The position numbers and the translations under genes were made by a program. Shown here one piece after another: positions 11,053 through 22,065 of a DNA stretch of 64,000 bases (position 1 is its first letter; each line of letters begins with the position of its first letter). The notes below the pieces were generated by a model. It was not told the DNA's origin. It did no database searches and saw only the letters and a program-made list of their open reading frames with translations. Origin of the DNA: Forficula auricularia (Eukaryota > Arthropoda > Insecta > Dermaptera > Forficulidae). The stretch covers positions 62,001 to 126,000 of the forward strand of contig JALMQS010000873.1 of assembly GCA_024734495.1 (NCBI GenBank), read 5' to 3'.

Positions 11053-11746
11053 AACCGACTTCAAAAAATTAAATGCAACAAATATAAAAACACACTAAAA
11101 GGTATAAAACAATTATTATCTTATTTAGTTACAACTAAACGACGAAATATTAACACGAAACCACTTTTTAAAGTCGGTGCCAAACAAACTATAAGCGAGC
11201 GTACCCGCCAAACGTACTAAGTAAGATCCGTCGAGTGCGATTCATAAAAGGTATATGTTTGGCACCAACTTCAAAAAGTAATTTCGTGTTAATATTTCGT
11301 CGTTTAGTTGTAACTAAATAAGATAATAATTGTTTTATACCTTTTAGTGTGTTTTTATATTTGTTGCATTTAATTTTTTGAAGTCGGTTTTTGTTTTTTC
11401 TTAAAAATTTTTATTTTTCTCTTTTTAGTGATTATATCGTCAGAACTTGACCAAATTAATATGACACCATCCCTAAGACACTCCCTTTCGGATAAAAAAA
11501 GAACCATCGAAATCGGTTGATAAACAAAGAGGTTAGGTCTAAACAAACCTAATAAAAAAGGTCTAATACCTATGAAAAAAAATCGAAAAAAATGGGACCA
11601 ATCGGAAGCTAGACTGGACCCAATGCAAAAAAAATTTTCAAAATCGGTTGACAATTGGCGGAGATATGAGGTAACATAGGCACAAAAAAAAAAAAAAAAA
11701 AAAAATTCAGTCGAATAGAGAACCTCCTCCTTTTTTGAAGTCGGTT
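11053..11746. repeat. Fold-back repeat family F, copy 2 (loop flipped)
   Basis: Same architecture and orientation as copy 1, with 'aaccgacttcaaaaaa' at the left and its inverse ending at 11746. The loop at 11184-11270 reads 'gcgtacccgccaaacgtact' on the plus strand, the reverse of copy 1 although the unique arms agree. A poly(A) run near 11683-11705 separates the two parts of the unique arm. Confidence 0.8.
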
Positions 11747-12176
11747 AATGAGTTTAACAAGGCCATTGTCGGCTCAAGACATTTTCACGCCTGGAACAAA
11801 CTCCTCTTTCAGCTCTTATGGATTTACGGGAATTTTTATTCTAAATTCTATAAACCAAATCAGAACCTTCTGATTTTGATAGTTGATTTTTCGATACCTA
11901 ATTCCTTAAAGTCTTGAAGTAAAATTCAAATCTTACAACTCTTTTCAGGCGAAGAGGTTAATATTTAAATCCCCTCCCGCCCTTCTGATTCGAGTGGTTG
12001 ATTTTTTAATAAAAATAAAATTAAAAACTGGTTAAATATATTTTATTTTCTTCATTGAGCTAACATTCGTTTTTTGGTTTGATTTTTATCCTATAAATAT
12101 AGAATTATAGATATTGTAAAATGTACAATAGCATTTTGATATATATTTTTCATATGAAAAAAAATAATGCGATTAA
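11747..12176. other. No gene seen
   Basis: A+T-rich. A short open frame from 11735 starts inside the repeat end and has no recognisable product. Confidence 0.35.
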
Positions 12177-12662
12177 TCTTCCAGCGAAGAATTTGCTCGC
12201 GATAAATTTTACATAAACCAACCAGATGGGCACCAAAATACTCGATCAAAATTTAAAACAAAAATAAAACATAATGATTGTAAAGATCCACCGAAACATC
12301 AAAATTTTTGGAAAATTATTTATTTAATTAGTGGGTTTAGGTAAAATTTATCTTCTGCGAAAAATTTGCCCGTGATGAATTTTACCTAAACCGACCAAAT
12401 GGCGGCGCCAAAATACTCGAACAAAATTTAAAACAATAAAAAAAAAAGTGAAAAAAAAAATTTATTGTAAAAGCGATGACTTTTTCCTAAACCCTCTAAT
12501 TAAATGAACGATTTTGCAGAATCTTCGATATATTCAGTGTACCTTTACAATCATTTAATTTTTTTTTTTATTGTTTTACATTTTGTTCGAGGATTTTGGC
12601 GCCCCTCTGGTCACGGTGCCTGAAGCGGCCGCATCACTTGCTTACCCCTTAGAGCAGGCCCT
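12177..12662. repeat. Composite direct and inverted repeat, possible hAT-type MITE
   Basis: A block with 'ccaaaatactcgatcaaaat' at 12232-12252 repeats directly near 12410-12430 ('gccaaaatactcgaacaaaa') and inverted near 12584-12605. A second block (12262-12340) is inverted at 12483-12560. The right boundary, read on the minus strand, begins 'cagggcctgctctaagggg', similar to ends of some hAT elements. I could not define the other end or a target duplication. Confidence 0.4.
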
Positions 12663-14050
12663 GGTTATACTCGTATCAAGTTTGTCAAAACATTGACATT
12701 GATACATTGTAACAATTTTAAAGTCTTTAAAGAGGTAAATTTATAAAATAAAGTCAAATCTTCTATCTTTTGTTGATGCAAATTCATTGCTTAGTTCGTT
12801 TGTTGAAATTTCCCTGCTTTTGTGTACAGACATCAACGCTAATCCACTGAGGCGAGTCTGTTCACAAGAGTTTCTCAAGTATTTATTTATTTATTCATCT
12901 TTATTTATTTATTTATTCATCTTTATTTATATCCTGTAAATCATTTATTTTTACCTCTACATTTGGGGGGTGGGGGTTCTAAACTCCCCTGGACGCAAAG
13001 TGACCCATCGCAAATTAGTCGAAAATATGGAGTCATCAAGAGGTTTGCGGAAAGTAGGCGAAAATTTTGTGTAAAAAGTGAATTTTATTTTTTTTTTTAT
13101 TTATTTGTAATCTACAGTTCCCTCATGGTCCTTCCTCCCCCCCTCCAAAATCTGGGTACGCCCATGATTGGTAGTAATGATTAAATGATATTATTAATAA
13201 ATATAAGGTAACGTGAACCTCCATTTTTATATATATCTACATCCCTAGAAGTCCACAGATTATGTATATACAACTTGGTTGAGTTTGGTCCAAAAGATTG
13301 TAATTTTAATTTTTTGACACACTCCCCCATTTTGGGCTGCAATTTTGAAGCCAAAGAATTACTTAGAATTTAAGCAATCTAATTCAAGTATCAATGAAAA
13401 ATGCAGAAAATCGAATTGTTTTATAAGACAGTTCATTAGCATCTGGCCAAGATGTTTAATTTACAGCACGTATTAAATCAAATTAAAACTATATGCGCAA
13501 TCTTTTAAGAAATAAATAAAATAAATAAATTTTAATCAAAATAAAAGTAAAGAAAATAAATATTTTAACCCATTGGGCCTTGAAGATGATAATTTGTATA
13601 ATTGTCGAAACTGGGCTGCGTTAAGGTAGTTCTTTCACAAATGCAAAAATTGGAAATGTTCCGGCAAGTATATGTGTGTATCCATATAGAGATTTCGTAG
13701 TGTGAGTGCTACAGTCACGTTAAAAAAACATAATCTAAAATTTTAGTTCCGTTCATATTTATAGAGTGGTTACAAGCCTAAAACTTTTTGTGTGGATTGT
13801 CGCGAAAGAACCTCCTTAAATGAATAAAAATTAATAAATTTTGATTGATTCCTTTTATTGATATTAGTTTCACATATATTTCTCTACATACCGTTCAACA
13901 TATTCCCATATATTATCGAATTAGAATATCGGTGAGAAAGTGTTTGGGTGTCTCCGATTGAAATAATGAACGAAGGCCAAATAGAAAACGATCTATTCTT
14001 ACTAGGTATATAAAAAGTCTATAGAAAAGAAGTTTATTATTATGCTGATG
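12663..14050. other. Mixed repeat debris, no gene seen
   Basis: Holds family E fragments (near 13235-13335) and a block near 12960-13165 with a G run at one side and 'ctgggtacgcccatg' at the other, resembling a DNA-transposon terminus. No coding region is supported. Confidence 0.4.
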
Positions 14051-14760
14051 ATTTGATTAACTGACAGATGAAGAAGTTAAAAAAGGGATTTTTGTTACCT
14101 GGGCTGGGCCGAGTGAGTGCTCCATGTCTCCTTTTTCCTCGAACAATGCGCCTGTCGCCAAAAGCGGGACAATTTGTCTGCCATTGCAGTCATGAAAAGA
14201 AGATCCCGTAAACAACAAATAATGCTGTGTGTTTTGTGGCATCCTCTAGAAGTTGGGGAGTGAATAGAAGGCAAGGCATCTTGCGATATTTTTACCTTAC
14301 GTCTCATTAGTTCACCGAACCAGAAAATCTCCAAAAATGGGTTCCCATTCTTCGTTTGGATTTTTTGCCCAAGCACTAACAAAACAAGAGCTTAAGCCAA
14401 AAGGGCTTTTGCTTTCTAAAGTCCAAACTGGGGTTAAGCAGGTAGCTGACGATCGTGCCTCACTTGCTCCACTGATTGACTTCAACTTCAAATGAACTAG
14501 ACTTTCAAGTCGCCGCAGGCCTAGTCAACAAATAATTTCGTTGTCCTTGAAATATTGCAAGAATACACATTGCTTCATCTTCCTCTTCTACTATTGCTTT
14601 TGGAACGCCGGCTCAGCTTTATCCTTTATCGGTGGTCAAGCGCACACAACAAACAGAGCAGAGAACCCTCACAATAGTATACCGCTAGCTGAAGTTACAA
14701 GAAACCATTTCTATTTCCGCTATTTTTCTGTAAAACGTAATCATGAACCATATTAGCTTA
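14051..14760. other. Unassigned G+C-richer segment
   Basis: This stretch is clearly less A+T-rich than its flanks and has overlapping minus-strand open frames at 14057-14242 and 14095-14382. Neither product shows a domain I recognise, and I see no clear splice sites. It could be an old exon, a retroelement piece or a captured sequence. Confidence 0.3.
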
Positions 14761-14965
14761 GAACAACGGTATTAACAGGTTGTTTGCTAAACACTAATAC
14801 ACGGGAGATCTCTGGTGGTACACACGGATATTTATTAGTTGTCATCGATTTATAGTTTGTAAATATAAATATTGTATTTTAGCTGGCCTGCTGACCATTT
14901 CATTAGATAATGCCGCTTCGTCTATTGTCTTCTACTTGGAAATGAAAGTGGAAGTGGGTGTACAC

Positions 14966-15365
14966 CAGAGGTTCCCAACATTTTGTGGCCCATCTCCCCT
15001 TTCTGGAGGTTGACTAGCACCTATCGCCCCTTTTAATTTTCATTGTATTCTAATTTTAATTTGAAGTAAAGCGTAAATAATAAAGCAGTTTTATTATTTT
15101 AAACAATTTTATTACCCTATATAAAAACAACTAAAGCAGTTTTATCCGGTCCCTCTTAAATAAAATAGAAAAAAATCTACATTTTTTACAGATTTATTTT
15201 AAGAACAAAGAAGTGACTATGATCATTGACGTGCGTTTAAAAAATTGGAGTACATATTTTCATTTTTAAATTGGAATCTGGAAAAATTAAGGTTCTACTG
15301 TACAGTACTATTTTAATTCCCCCCCCCCCTTTGAATACTCATCGCTCCCAGGTTGGGAACCATTG
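14966..15365. mobile_element. hAT MITE with perfect 8-base target duplication
   Basis: The element begins 'cagaggttcccaac' and its other end, reverse complemented, begins 'caatggttcccaacc'. It is flanked on both sides by GTGTACAC (14958-14965 and 15366-15373), the 8-base duplication typical of hAT insertion. Length 400 bases, no transposase. The intact duplication suggests a fairly recent insertion. Confidence 0.9.
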
Positions 15366-15373
15366 GTGTACAC

Positions 15374-16560
15374 GATATTAGAGTCGCGGTTCACTCCTAG
15401 GGTTTTTATAAACATAAATTCAATTTTAAGTAAAACTTCAATAAATTTTCATGAGAAATAAATATATATGTATTATGCTAATTTAAAAATTTGGCTTTTT
15501 GCGATCAATTAAATCAGATATAATAAATTCTTCAAAAATTAAAAACAATTTTTTCGGAGGTGGCGCCAAAAATAAGTGTGCTCTCTCTATCTTATATCCG
15601 CCACTTCACTAATGATGTAAGCACTGAAGAATAATTTCTTTTTATTTGCATACTTTTTAATAAGGGTTCACTACCTTGGCCTTATTATAAAAATCTTATG
15701 AATGAAACCAGGCTCATTGAGCAAAGAATTGCATATTTTCTAATTAGTCTACCTAAAGGTGTATAGTCTCATTACAATAAGCTTAAAAAATATCAGGCTG
15801 ATTAGAAAGTGTTAGATAATTTTCCAATTAGGCAAGAACACTGTAAAATGTCAGCGCTCTTGCAATAAACCAGATTTTTCAATTAGATTTTGAGATACAT
15901 ATTTATATTGAACTGAAGAAAATAAAAGCAGACCTTCCGAAATTGTTTTCCACTCTTTTGAAGAAAAGAAAAGAAAAACTATAATTTCTCTTGTTTTTCT
16001 ATCTGGTAAGGTGATCTCTGGGAGTACAGAAATTGATGTCCCATTTATTTGGACTATAAAGCATTGTCTTTATCTTCAGTTTTTTCTGAATTTAAAGATT
16101 GTTGGTAACTTGTTCGTCATGTTCCGGCATAACGCCATCAGTCGCCTTTCATTGATGCACATTTTAATTGTCGAAGCGAATTGCAGAGAGGGGAATGTGC
16201 GGCTTTTTCTTCAGTCGATTTCCAGATTTCTTTGAGGTAACATTATCTAACACTGGAGAAAAATAGTTCTGTCTCGTCTGATGAAAAGTCATTGTAGTGA
16301 CTGTATTACTGGAAGAAGCAGAAAGAAAAAGGAAGAGAAGTGGGTTCATCCAATTAATAAATAATAGGATCCCGTATTGCTTTTGTGAGGAACCTAAAAA
16401 GCCGGACAAGTGAGAGTCGGACTCGTATATATAGGGTTCGGAACTAATATATATGTATATGTATTCATTACTAGATGCTATTGCTCCTTGATAATTCGGT
16501 TCGCCCAGAGGCCGGCAGCAAATGATTATATCTTCCAAAATACTTGGGAACTTAGGATAT
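15374..16560. other. No gene seen
   Basis: A+T-rich sequence with short overlapping frames on both strands (16011-16235 plus, 16164-16538 minus) that lack domains. Nothing recognisable. Confidence 0.35.
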
Positions 16561-16561
16561 T

Positions 16562-16702
16562 AAATTCGTTCTATTTGTGGGGCCCCACGGATTATGTATA
16601 CAAAATTTGGTTGAGTTTGGTACAAGGGCCAATATTTTCATTTTATGACCCCCCCCCCCATATTGGGTGGTTAGTTTTTGCATTTTTAGACTTCTGAGGG
16701 TC
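16562..16702. repeat. Fragment of repeat family E
   Basis: Contains 'ttatgtatacaaaatttggt' and 'gggtggttagtttttgcatt', as in the complete copies at 46471-47174 and 62820-63480. Ends directly at the inverted Penelope-like tail. Confidence 0.65.
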
Positions 16703-16708
16703 CACCAG

Positions 16709-16860
16709 GTTGTTCAAACAAGTTTTGAATTTCTATTGAATGATTTCATAATTTCCTAACGATTCAACTGCGCTAATTAATTTTGGGTTTCTTTCTCCTT
16801 TTATTAATCTAATTCCTGTGCCTTCTGGGAAAGAGTGATTGTTTGAATTTAAATGAGAAA
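16709..16860 (-). pseudogene. Inverted duplicate of the PLE GIY-YIG tail
   Basis: Read on the minus strand, this segment is almost identical to 17517-17665 within the GIY-YIG frame on the plus strand (encoding HSFPEGTG, GERNPK and the following helix). Only a few substitutions and single-base indels separate them. It lies head to head with the main element at 16930. Inverted 5' partial copies are known for Penelope-like elements. Confidence 0.85.
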
Positions 16861-16940
16861 ATAAAATTCACAGTAGAGAAAGAAAAAGAAAAAATACTAA
16901 ATTTTTTGAGTTTTAAAAATAAAAATTTCCGGAAATAAAC

Positions 16941-17716
16941 ACACCTTTGAAATTTATAGAAAACCCACAGCTACTGACATTGTAATAAATAAAAATTCTT
17001 GTAGACCAATGTCACATAAACACGCAGCCTTCCACTCAATGATACATAGACTAATAAATATACCTCTGTCAGAAAAAGCATACTCACAAGAATTAGAGAC
17101 AATTAAAGAAATCGCGGTAAATAATGGGTACGAGGCAAGCCTTATAGACCAAATGTTATTTAAAAAAATTGAAAAATCAACCCCAGAATCAATATATTCA
17201 CAAAAGAATAAAAAGAAAAAGAAAATCCTAGGATAGTTCTCCCATATTATAGACAAATTTCGGAAAAATTAAAACAAAAAAATGAAAAAATTAGGGTTCA
17301 AAACAGTATTCAAAACTCCAATTACTCTAGGAAAAGATTTAGGTTCAAATAAAACAGACAAATTACCAAATATAGAAAAAGAAGGGATTTATAGTTTGAA
17401 ATGCAAAGATTGCGAAGCGATCTATGTAGGGAAAACAGAGAGAAATCTGAAAATTCGATTAAATGAACATATTAGAGATTTTAAAAATAAAAAGAATGAA
17501 AACTCTTTTGCGGAACATTTAAATTCAAACAATCACTCTTTCCCAGAAGGCACAGGAATTAGATTAATAAAAGGAGAAAGAAACCCAAAGTTAATTAGCG
17601 CAATTGAATCGTTAGAAATTTTGAAATCATTCAATAGAAATTCAAAACTTTGTTTGAACAACCAAATTGAATTATCAAATAGCAATCTGCTTAAAATGTT
17701 TGCTAACAAAAGATAA
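16941..17716 (+). pseudogene. Penelope-like element, C-terminal part with GIY-YIG endonuclease
   Basis: The frame starts inside the thumb-side region of a Penelope-type reverse transcriptase with FEIYRKPTATD and continues HKHAAFHSMIHRLINIPLS. It then enters a linker and the GIY-YIG domain: GIYSLKC, AIYVGKTERNLKIRLNEH, where GIY and YVG form the nuclease signature and the downstream Arg and His match the family. In PLEs this enzyme nicks DNA to prime reverse transcription. Two frameshifts at A-rich runs (about 17212-17222 and 17275-17286) break the frame; RIVLPYYRQISEKL is readable between them. The catalytic RT core is missing, so the copy is 5'-truncated. The terminal region downstream carries a hammerhead-like motif. 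Confidence 0.9.
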
Positions 17717-18120
17717 AAGAAAAAAAGAAAAACAAGCCCTTCCATTGTCAGCCTTTCTCTTTGTTAAACAATGAGAAAGGGAAACATATTGTTATATTTG
17801 AATGTGAACCAAAAGAATGTCTTTATTAGTTCTAAGCTGACCATCACCAGTGAAGAAGGAACATCAAATTTTCAATATCCATACGATATTGACTCCATGA
17901 AAAACAAACATTTATAATTAAAAAAGACGGATGATGAAGACCAAGTCTTCGAAACTATAGTCTCAAACAAATAAATAATATATATATATATATATATATA
18001 CAGATATATCATCTCGATATATATGTGTGTATGTTTATTTGCATCAAGCAGAGGACAACCTCTTTGTTTCTCTTTGAGAATCAACAACTCTGCTACTCTC
18101 GGCAAAACAAAAACTTTTCA
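17717..18120 (+). repeat. Penelope-like 3' terminal region (subfamily A)
   Basis: Follows the endonuclease frame directly. It holds a hammerhead-like core at 17926-17963, a TA microsatellite near 17977-18002, and a terminal module with 'ttgcatcaagcagaggacaa' and 'ctgctactctcggcaaaa'. The same module recurs near 32700, 33290 (inverted), 34780, 38812, 39350 (inverted) and 54575, so this family has left many solo terminal pieces in the window. Confidence 0.75.
17926..17963 (+). ncRNA. Hammerhead-like motif, Penelope-like subfamily A
   Basis: Reads CGGATGA (core CTGATGA with one change), one extra T, a perfect six-base stem II GAAGAC/GTCTTC around CAA, then GAA, the self-complementary ACTATAGT and C. 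Sister copies at 32435-32486 (minus) and 38707-38743 keep CTGATGA. The substitution at the invariant U4 position would be expected to abolish cleavage in this copy. Confidence 0.5.
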
Positions 18121-18747
18121 ATTACATTTTTGTATCGTCCTACCCTATTTTTATTTGATAAGATATCTCCTATTTTTTCTAATTACCAAGTTTTTTAACA
18201 GCTTCTCAAAACCTATCTGAAGTACTACATTTGAATTCAATATAGGAATAGCCAAATTTTTTATAAAAATTAATTTTACTCATCTTATTTTAAAATTATC
18301 AAAATTTATTTTATTTTATAGGTTTTAGAATTAATAGCTATCAAACAATTTCTATTATTTCGAAATTAAAAAAAATTTCGTAGTAAAAAAATTATTTTTA
18401 TTTTTATTAATAACTACTTTTTATTTTCTGATGATACCTTATTTTATTTAGGTATCGAATATATTAGTAGATAATAATATGTAATAATATCTCTATTGGT
18501 ATATAAAAAACAATTGACCCACTGACCACACAGCCACTGGACCTAGAAAATGAAATTTGGAGTGTATATTCTTTCTACGATTTAGGGATGTCCAAAGATG
18601 AAGTGATACCTAAAGAGATGAAAGCGCTCCTAAAATTATTTTCAAGATCTCTCAAACCAGAAAAGATATCGCTTTGATTTTAGTTTAGAAAAGTGAAGCA
18701 TTAAAATATAAAAATACTTCTATTATTGTTATTCAATTCCATTATTT
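18121..18747. other. No gene seen
   Basis: A+T-rich DNA with no coding or structural signal I can name. Confidence 0.35.
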
Positions 18748-19026
18748 AGATATTAGATGTGATAAATCAGAGGAAAAAGTAACAATTAAACACAGTGTTA
18801 AAACATGCGATCAATTGCTTATTTTTAGTTGTTTTTTTTAATATCCTATCATTTGCGACATTTTATTATGGCTTCATCAGACTCTATACAAAAAATAAAT
18901 ACAAATGAATCATTCACAATCAGCAAAATCAACCCAGACATAATATAATATAATTAAGCAATTGATCGCATGTTTTAACACTGTGTTTAATTGTTCCTTT
19001 TTCTCTGATTTGTCACATCTAATATA
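18748..19026. repeat. Inverted repeat, decayed Penelope-like terminal piece (subfamily C)
   Basis: The arms at 18748-18835 and 18957-19026 are inverted copies (both contain the 'cacagtgttaaaacatgcga' block in opposite senses). Between them, on the minus strand, lies 'ctgatgaagccataataaaa' followed by 'tgtcgcaaatg', a decayed form of the subfamily C hammerhead-like motif at 56001-56034. Confidence 0.5.
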
Positions 19027-20458
19027 TAAATTCTTATTTTAGTATTTTAATCTATTTTCCCACTGAAAGGGAGATATATTCACTAAGGGGTAAATTTTTG
19101 AAATTTTTGAAATAGCCTATCTCATGGATTTTTTTAAGTTTTACCATTTTATGGTATATAGGATTTTTGTTTAATATATCCCGAAAGGATTTTTCATTTT
19201 TTCAAAATTTGATATCTGAACCGACAAATAAAGGATTTTTAAATTTTGGGGTTTAAAAGACAAAAGGCTTCTCCCATGTTTTTACTTTACCATACAGGGT
19301 ATGGCGTTTTGATGGTCTACAAAAAAGCCCTAATGAATGAACATCGAAAAATCTTGCCCCCCCCCCCCCCTATTCGGTCCCCTACTGTCCGACTTGTGAA
19401 TTGAAAGGGATAACAAGAGATCGAGTCGATTGGGGATGAGTAGTTTCGACAACCCAGCCTTGCGGCCGATTAATCTATGATGATAGTTTACTATATTCAA
19501 TGAATTAAGTTATATGATTGGTTAGTGGAAGGAAGTGAAAGTGAAGGGGGATTTCTTAATAAAATTCAAACGGAACAAAAGATAAGGGACACACATTGGA
19601 AATTAAAAAGCAAAGGTATAAATTGTATCAGTTTCATTTATTGATTCTAATACATGTTTTAATAAATAAAATAAATATATAAATATATAACAATTTGTAT
19701 TTTAAAAATATTTAATAATTAATTTTATATACATATATTTTAGTAGGATTTTACTTAGTAATTCTAATTTTATGAAAATGATACAAAAAAAGAAAAACGC
19801 CTACAGTTAAGAGTTTGAATGACTTAATATAAAAATTATTTAAAAATTTATTCGGTACAATCCTAATGTGATAGGCTTATAATGCAATATATATTTTAAG
19901 TTGAAAGCCTCTTGATCAGGGGAGATTGATTATAACTTCAATTATATATAATATATGCCTATGCCTATATGTATTTGTAAATATTATATATCTATAAATA
20001 CAAAAGATAAATATATGTAAATAAATCCACATCTCCCCATTTTATTTCGACGCCCAACCCGGAAAAATAATTTGTTAGAATCAGTGACGTAATGTAGGCT
20101 TTTTCTGCCCGGATCGGTCCCTGAATTTACCTCCCCCCATTTACCCAAAATGAGAACCGCTGAATGATTTTAAATAAAATAATTTAGCCATTCTTCACTC
20201 CAGTTTGGGACAAGAAAAAAAAAAGTTTGTCAAGTAATTTTGAAATCTAGCAAATTTTCTCTTCTGCTCTATGAAATAATCACAAAACAAAACAAAAGAT
20301 ATTTTTGATTTTTTCCAGGATTACTAGAACTAGTGGCTTTTAGTAATGGTTAACTTTCGGAATAGTTGATAATTTTTTTCCTTCTTGTTATGAAAAATGT
20401 TTAAATTTTTTTTGATCTCATCTTAAAGTAAGATAATTTAAAAAATATATATGAATTA
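19027..20458. other. Repeat debris, no gene seen
   Basis: Includes a family E end fragment at 19285-19370 ('ctttaccatacagggtatgg'), a C run, and otherwise A+T-rich DNA. No coding sequence supported. Confidence 0.4.
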
Positions 20459-21338
20459 GGTCATTCAATAAGTCCGTAGGATGACACATAGATGGCGTTA
20501 CTAGAATTTTTTCCATATGATTTTTATTTAGTACTAACCTTCAAACGATACGTGTATAAATTTGACAGCAATCTGACTATTGATTCGTGAGTTATAGCAT
20601 TTTGTGTGAAGCAACTTTTGTTATTGAAAAAAAAGTGAATTTCGAGTTTTAACAAAGCATTGCTTTTTGATGAAAAAAAATACAGTGGAAACCAAACAAT
20701 GGCTTGATAAACATTACCGAACTCTGCTCCATCGAGACAAATGGTAGAGAAGTGGATTGACGAATTTAAACGTGGTCATACCAGCACAAATGATGGAGAG
20801 CGCAGTGAACGCCCAAAAGAGGCTGTTATTCCAGAAAACATGAAAAAATCCACAAATTGGTTATGAACGATCGTAAATTGAAGGTGCACGAGCTAGCTGA
20901 CATTGTAAAGATATCAGATGGTAGTGTTTTTACCATTTTATACGAACATTTGGATATGCGAAAGCTCTGTGCAAAGTGGTTGCCGCGTGAGCTCACAGTC
21001 GACCAAAAACAACAACGAATCGATGCTTCAGAGGAGTGTTTGGCGCTGTTATACCGCAATAAAATGGAATTCTATCGTCGATATATGACAATGGATGAGA
21101 CATGGCTTCACTATTACACACCAGAATCCAAAAGAAGTCCAATGATGAAGTAATCGCTGAAACTGAGGCCTATTTTTACGAGAAAGAGAAATCGTACTAT
21201 AAGAGTGGTATCGAAAATTTGGAAAATCGTTATATACTCGTTGTATCGCCCTCGAAGGCAACTATGTTGAAAAATAAAATCGAGTTTTGTCAAAATTTTG
21301 TTTTTTTCTTACTTATCCTACGGACTTATTGAATGACC
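20459..21338 (+). mobile_element. Internally deleted mariner element with perfect terminal repeats
   Basis: Terminal inverted repeats of 24 bases (20459-20482 and 21315-21338, starting GGTCATTCAATAAGTCCG) match perfectly and are flanked by TA on both sides (20457-20458, 21339-21340), the Tc1/mariner target. Total length 880 bases against about 1.3 kb for a full mariner. The missing part lies inside the transposase. Confidence 0.95.
20671..21258 (+). pseudogene. mariner transposase remnant
   Basis: The N-terminal half reads NTVETKQWLDKHYR, then after frameshifts MNDRKLKVHELADIVKISDG (paired helix-turn-helix) and MTMDETWLHYYTPESKR, which holds the first catalytic Asp within the MDETW block. 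Right after KRSP the sequence jumps to EVIAETEAYFYEK, the extreme C-terminus of the family. The segment carrying the second and third catalytic Asp residues is deleted. The N-terminus has at least two frameshifts and a stop. It cannot encode an active enzyme, although its intact ends could be mobilised by another source. Confidence 0.92.
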
Positions 21339-21340
21339 TA

Positions 21341-21921
21341 TTATATTTAAAAATAAAAAAAATCACAAGCGCAAAGCAAATCATGATAGATTTTCTCGGA
21401 ATGCTGCATATAATAATAATATTATAATATAATATTAATTATTATATTAATTATATTAATTATAATAATTTATAATAATAATATAATAATATTTATAATT
21501 ATAATAATTTATTAATATTTATTAATTAATTATTATTATTATATTATATATAATATTATTATTATATTTGTTTCATATTTCAAGATTATTTTTATATTTA
21601 TTTAAATATTTATATATAATTAAATAAATTCATAATTTTTTTTCTAAAGTGACCAATACATTATTATATAAAAATAATCTTGAAATTTAGCTAATAAAAT
21701 AACAATTCAGTTGTAACGTGCTAAGCTTTCGATTTTTTTAAATTTTATTGACCATATTTGAAGATAAGGCTTATGAAATAAATCTTCATATTAAAAATCG
21801 CAGTGCGCGTGCAGTATATATAAGTAATAAAGTAATTTAAACACAGTGCATAGAGTTTCTGTGATATCACAAGTAAGTTACTGTTATTATTATTATATTA
21901 TTATCCGAGTTGTTACACTGA
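21341..21921. repeat. A+T microsatellite-like stretch
   Basis: 21405-21560 is almost pure A and T built of 'taataat' and 'attatta' units. The rest is A+T-rich DNA without a gene. Confidence 0.6.
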
Positions 21922-22065
21922 GGGCCAGTTGTATGTCGGTTGGTAAAGACTTTGAAAGTGTGTGTGTCATCTGATTGGCCATCCGGCCGGGCACAAGGTG
22001 AATTCTACAATTTTGCCCTTTGTTAACTTTTACAAAGACTTTACCAACCGACATACAACTAGCCC
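21922..22065. mobile_element. Harbinger-type MITE, copy 1
   Basis: The ends are inverted repeats: 'gggccagttgtatgtcgg' at the left and its inverse 'ccgacatacaactagccc' at the right. The flanking triplets are TGA and TTA, close to the three-base target (TTA/TAA) of PIF/Harbinger elements. Length 144 bases. A sister copy with a clean TTA duplication lies in a tll intron at 26574-26710. Confidence 0.65.

Noticed and set aside
17009..17236. Independent small gene
   Set aside because: It is the reverse transcriptase/endonuclease linker of the Penelope-like element, continuous in sense with 17282-17716 after two frameshifts.
20857..21153. Intact host gene of SETMAR type
   Set aside because: The frame is mariner transposase only, bounded by perfect element ends and TA, with no SET domain and with a central deletion.
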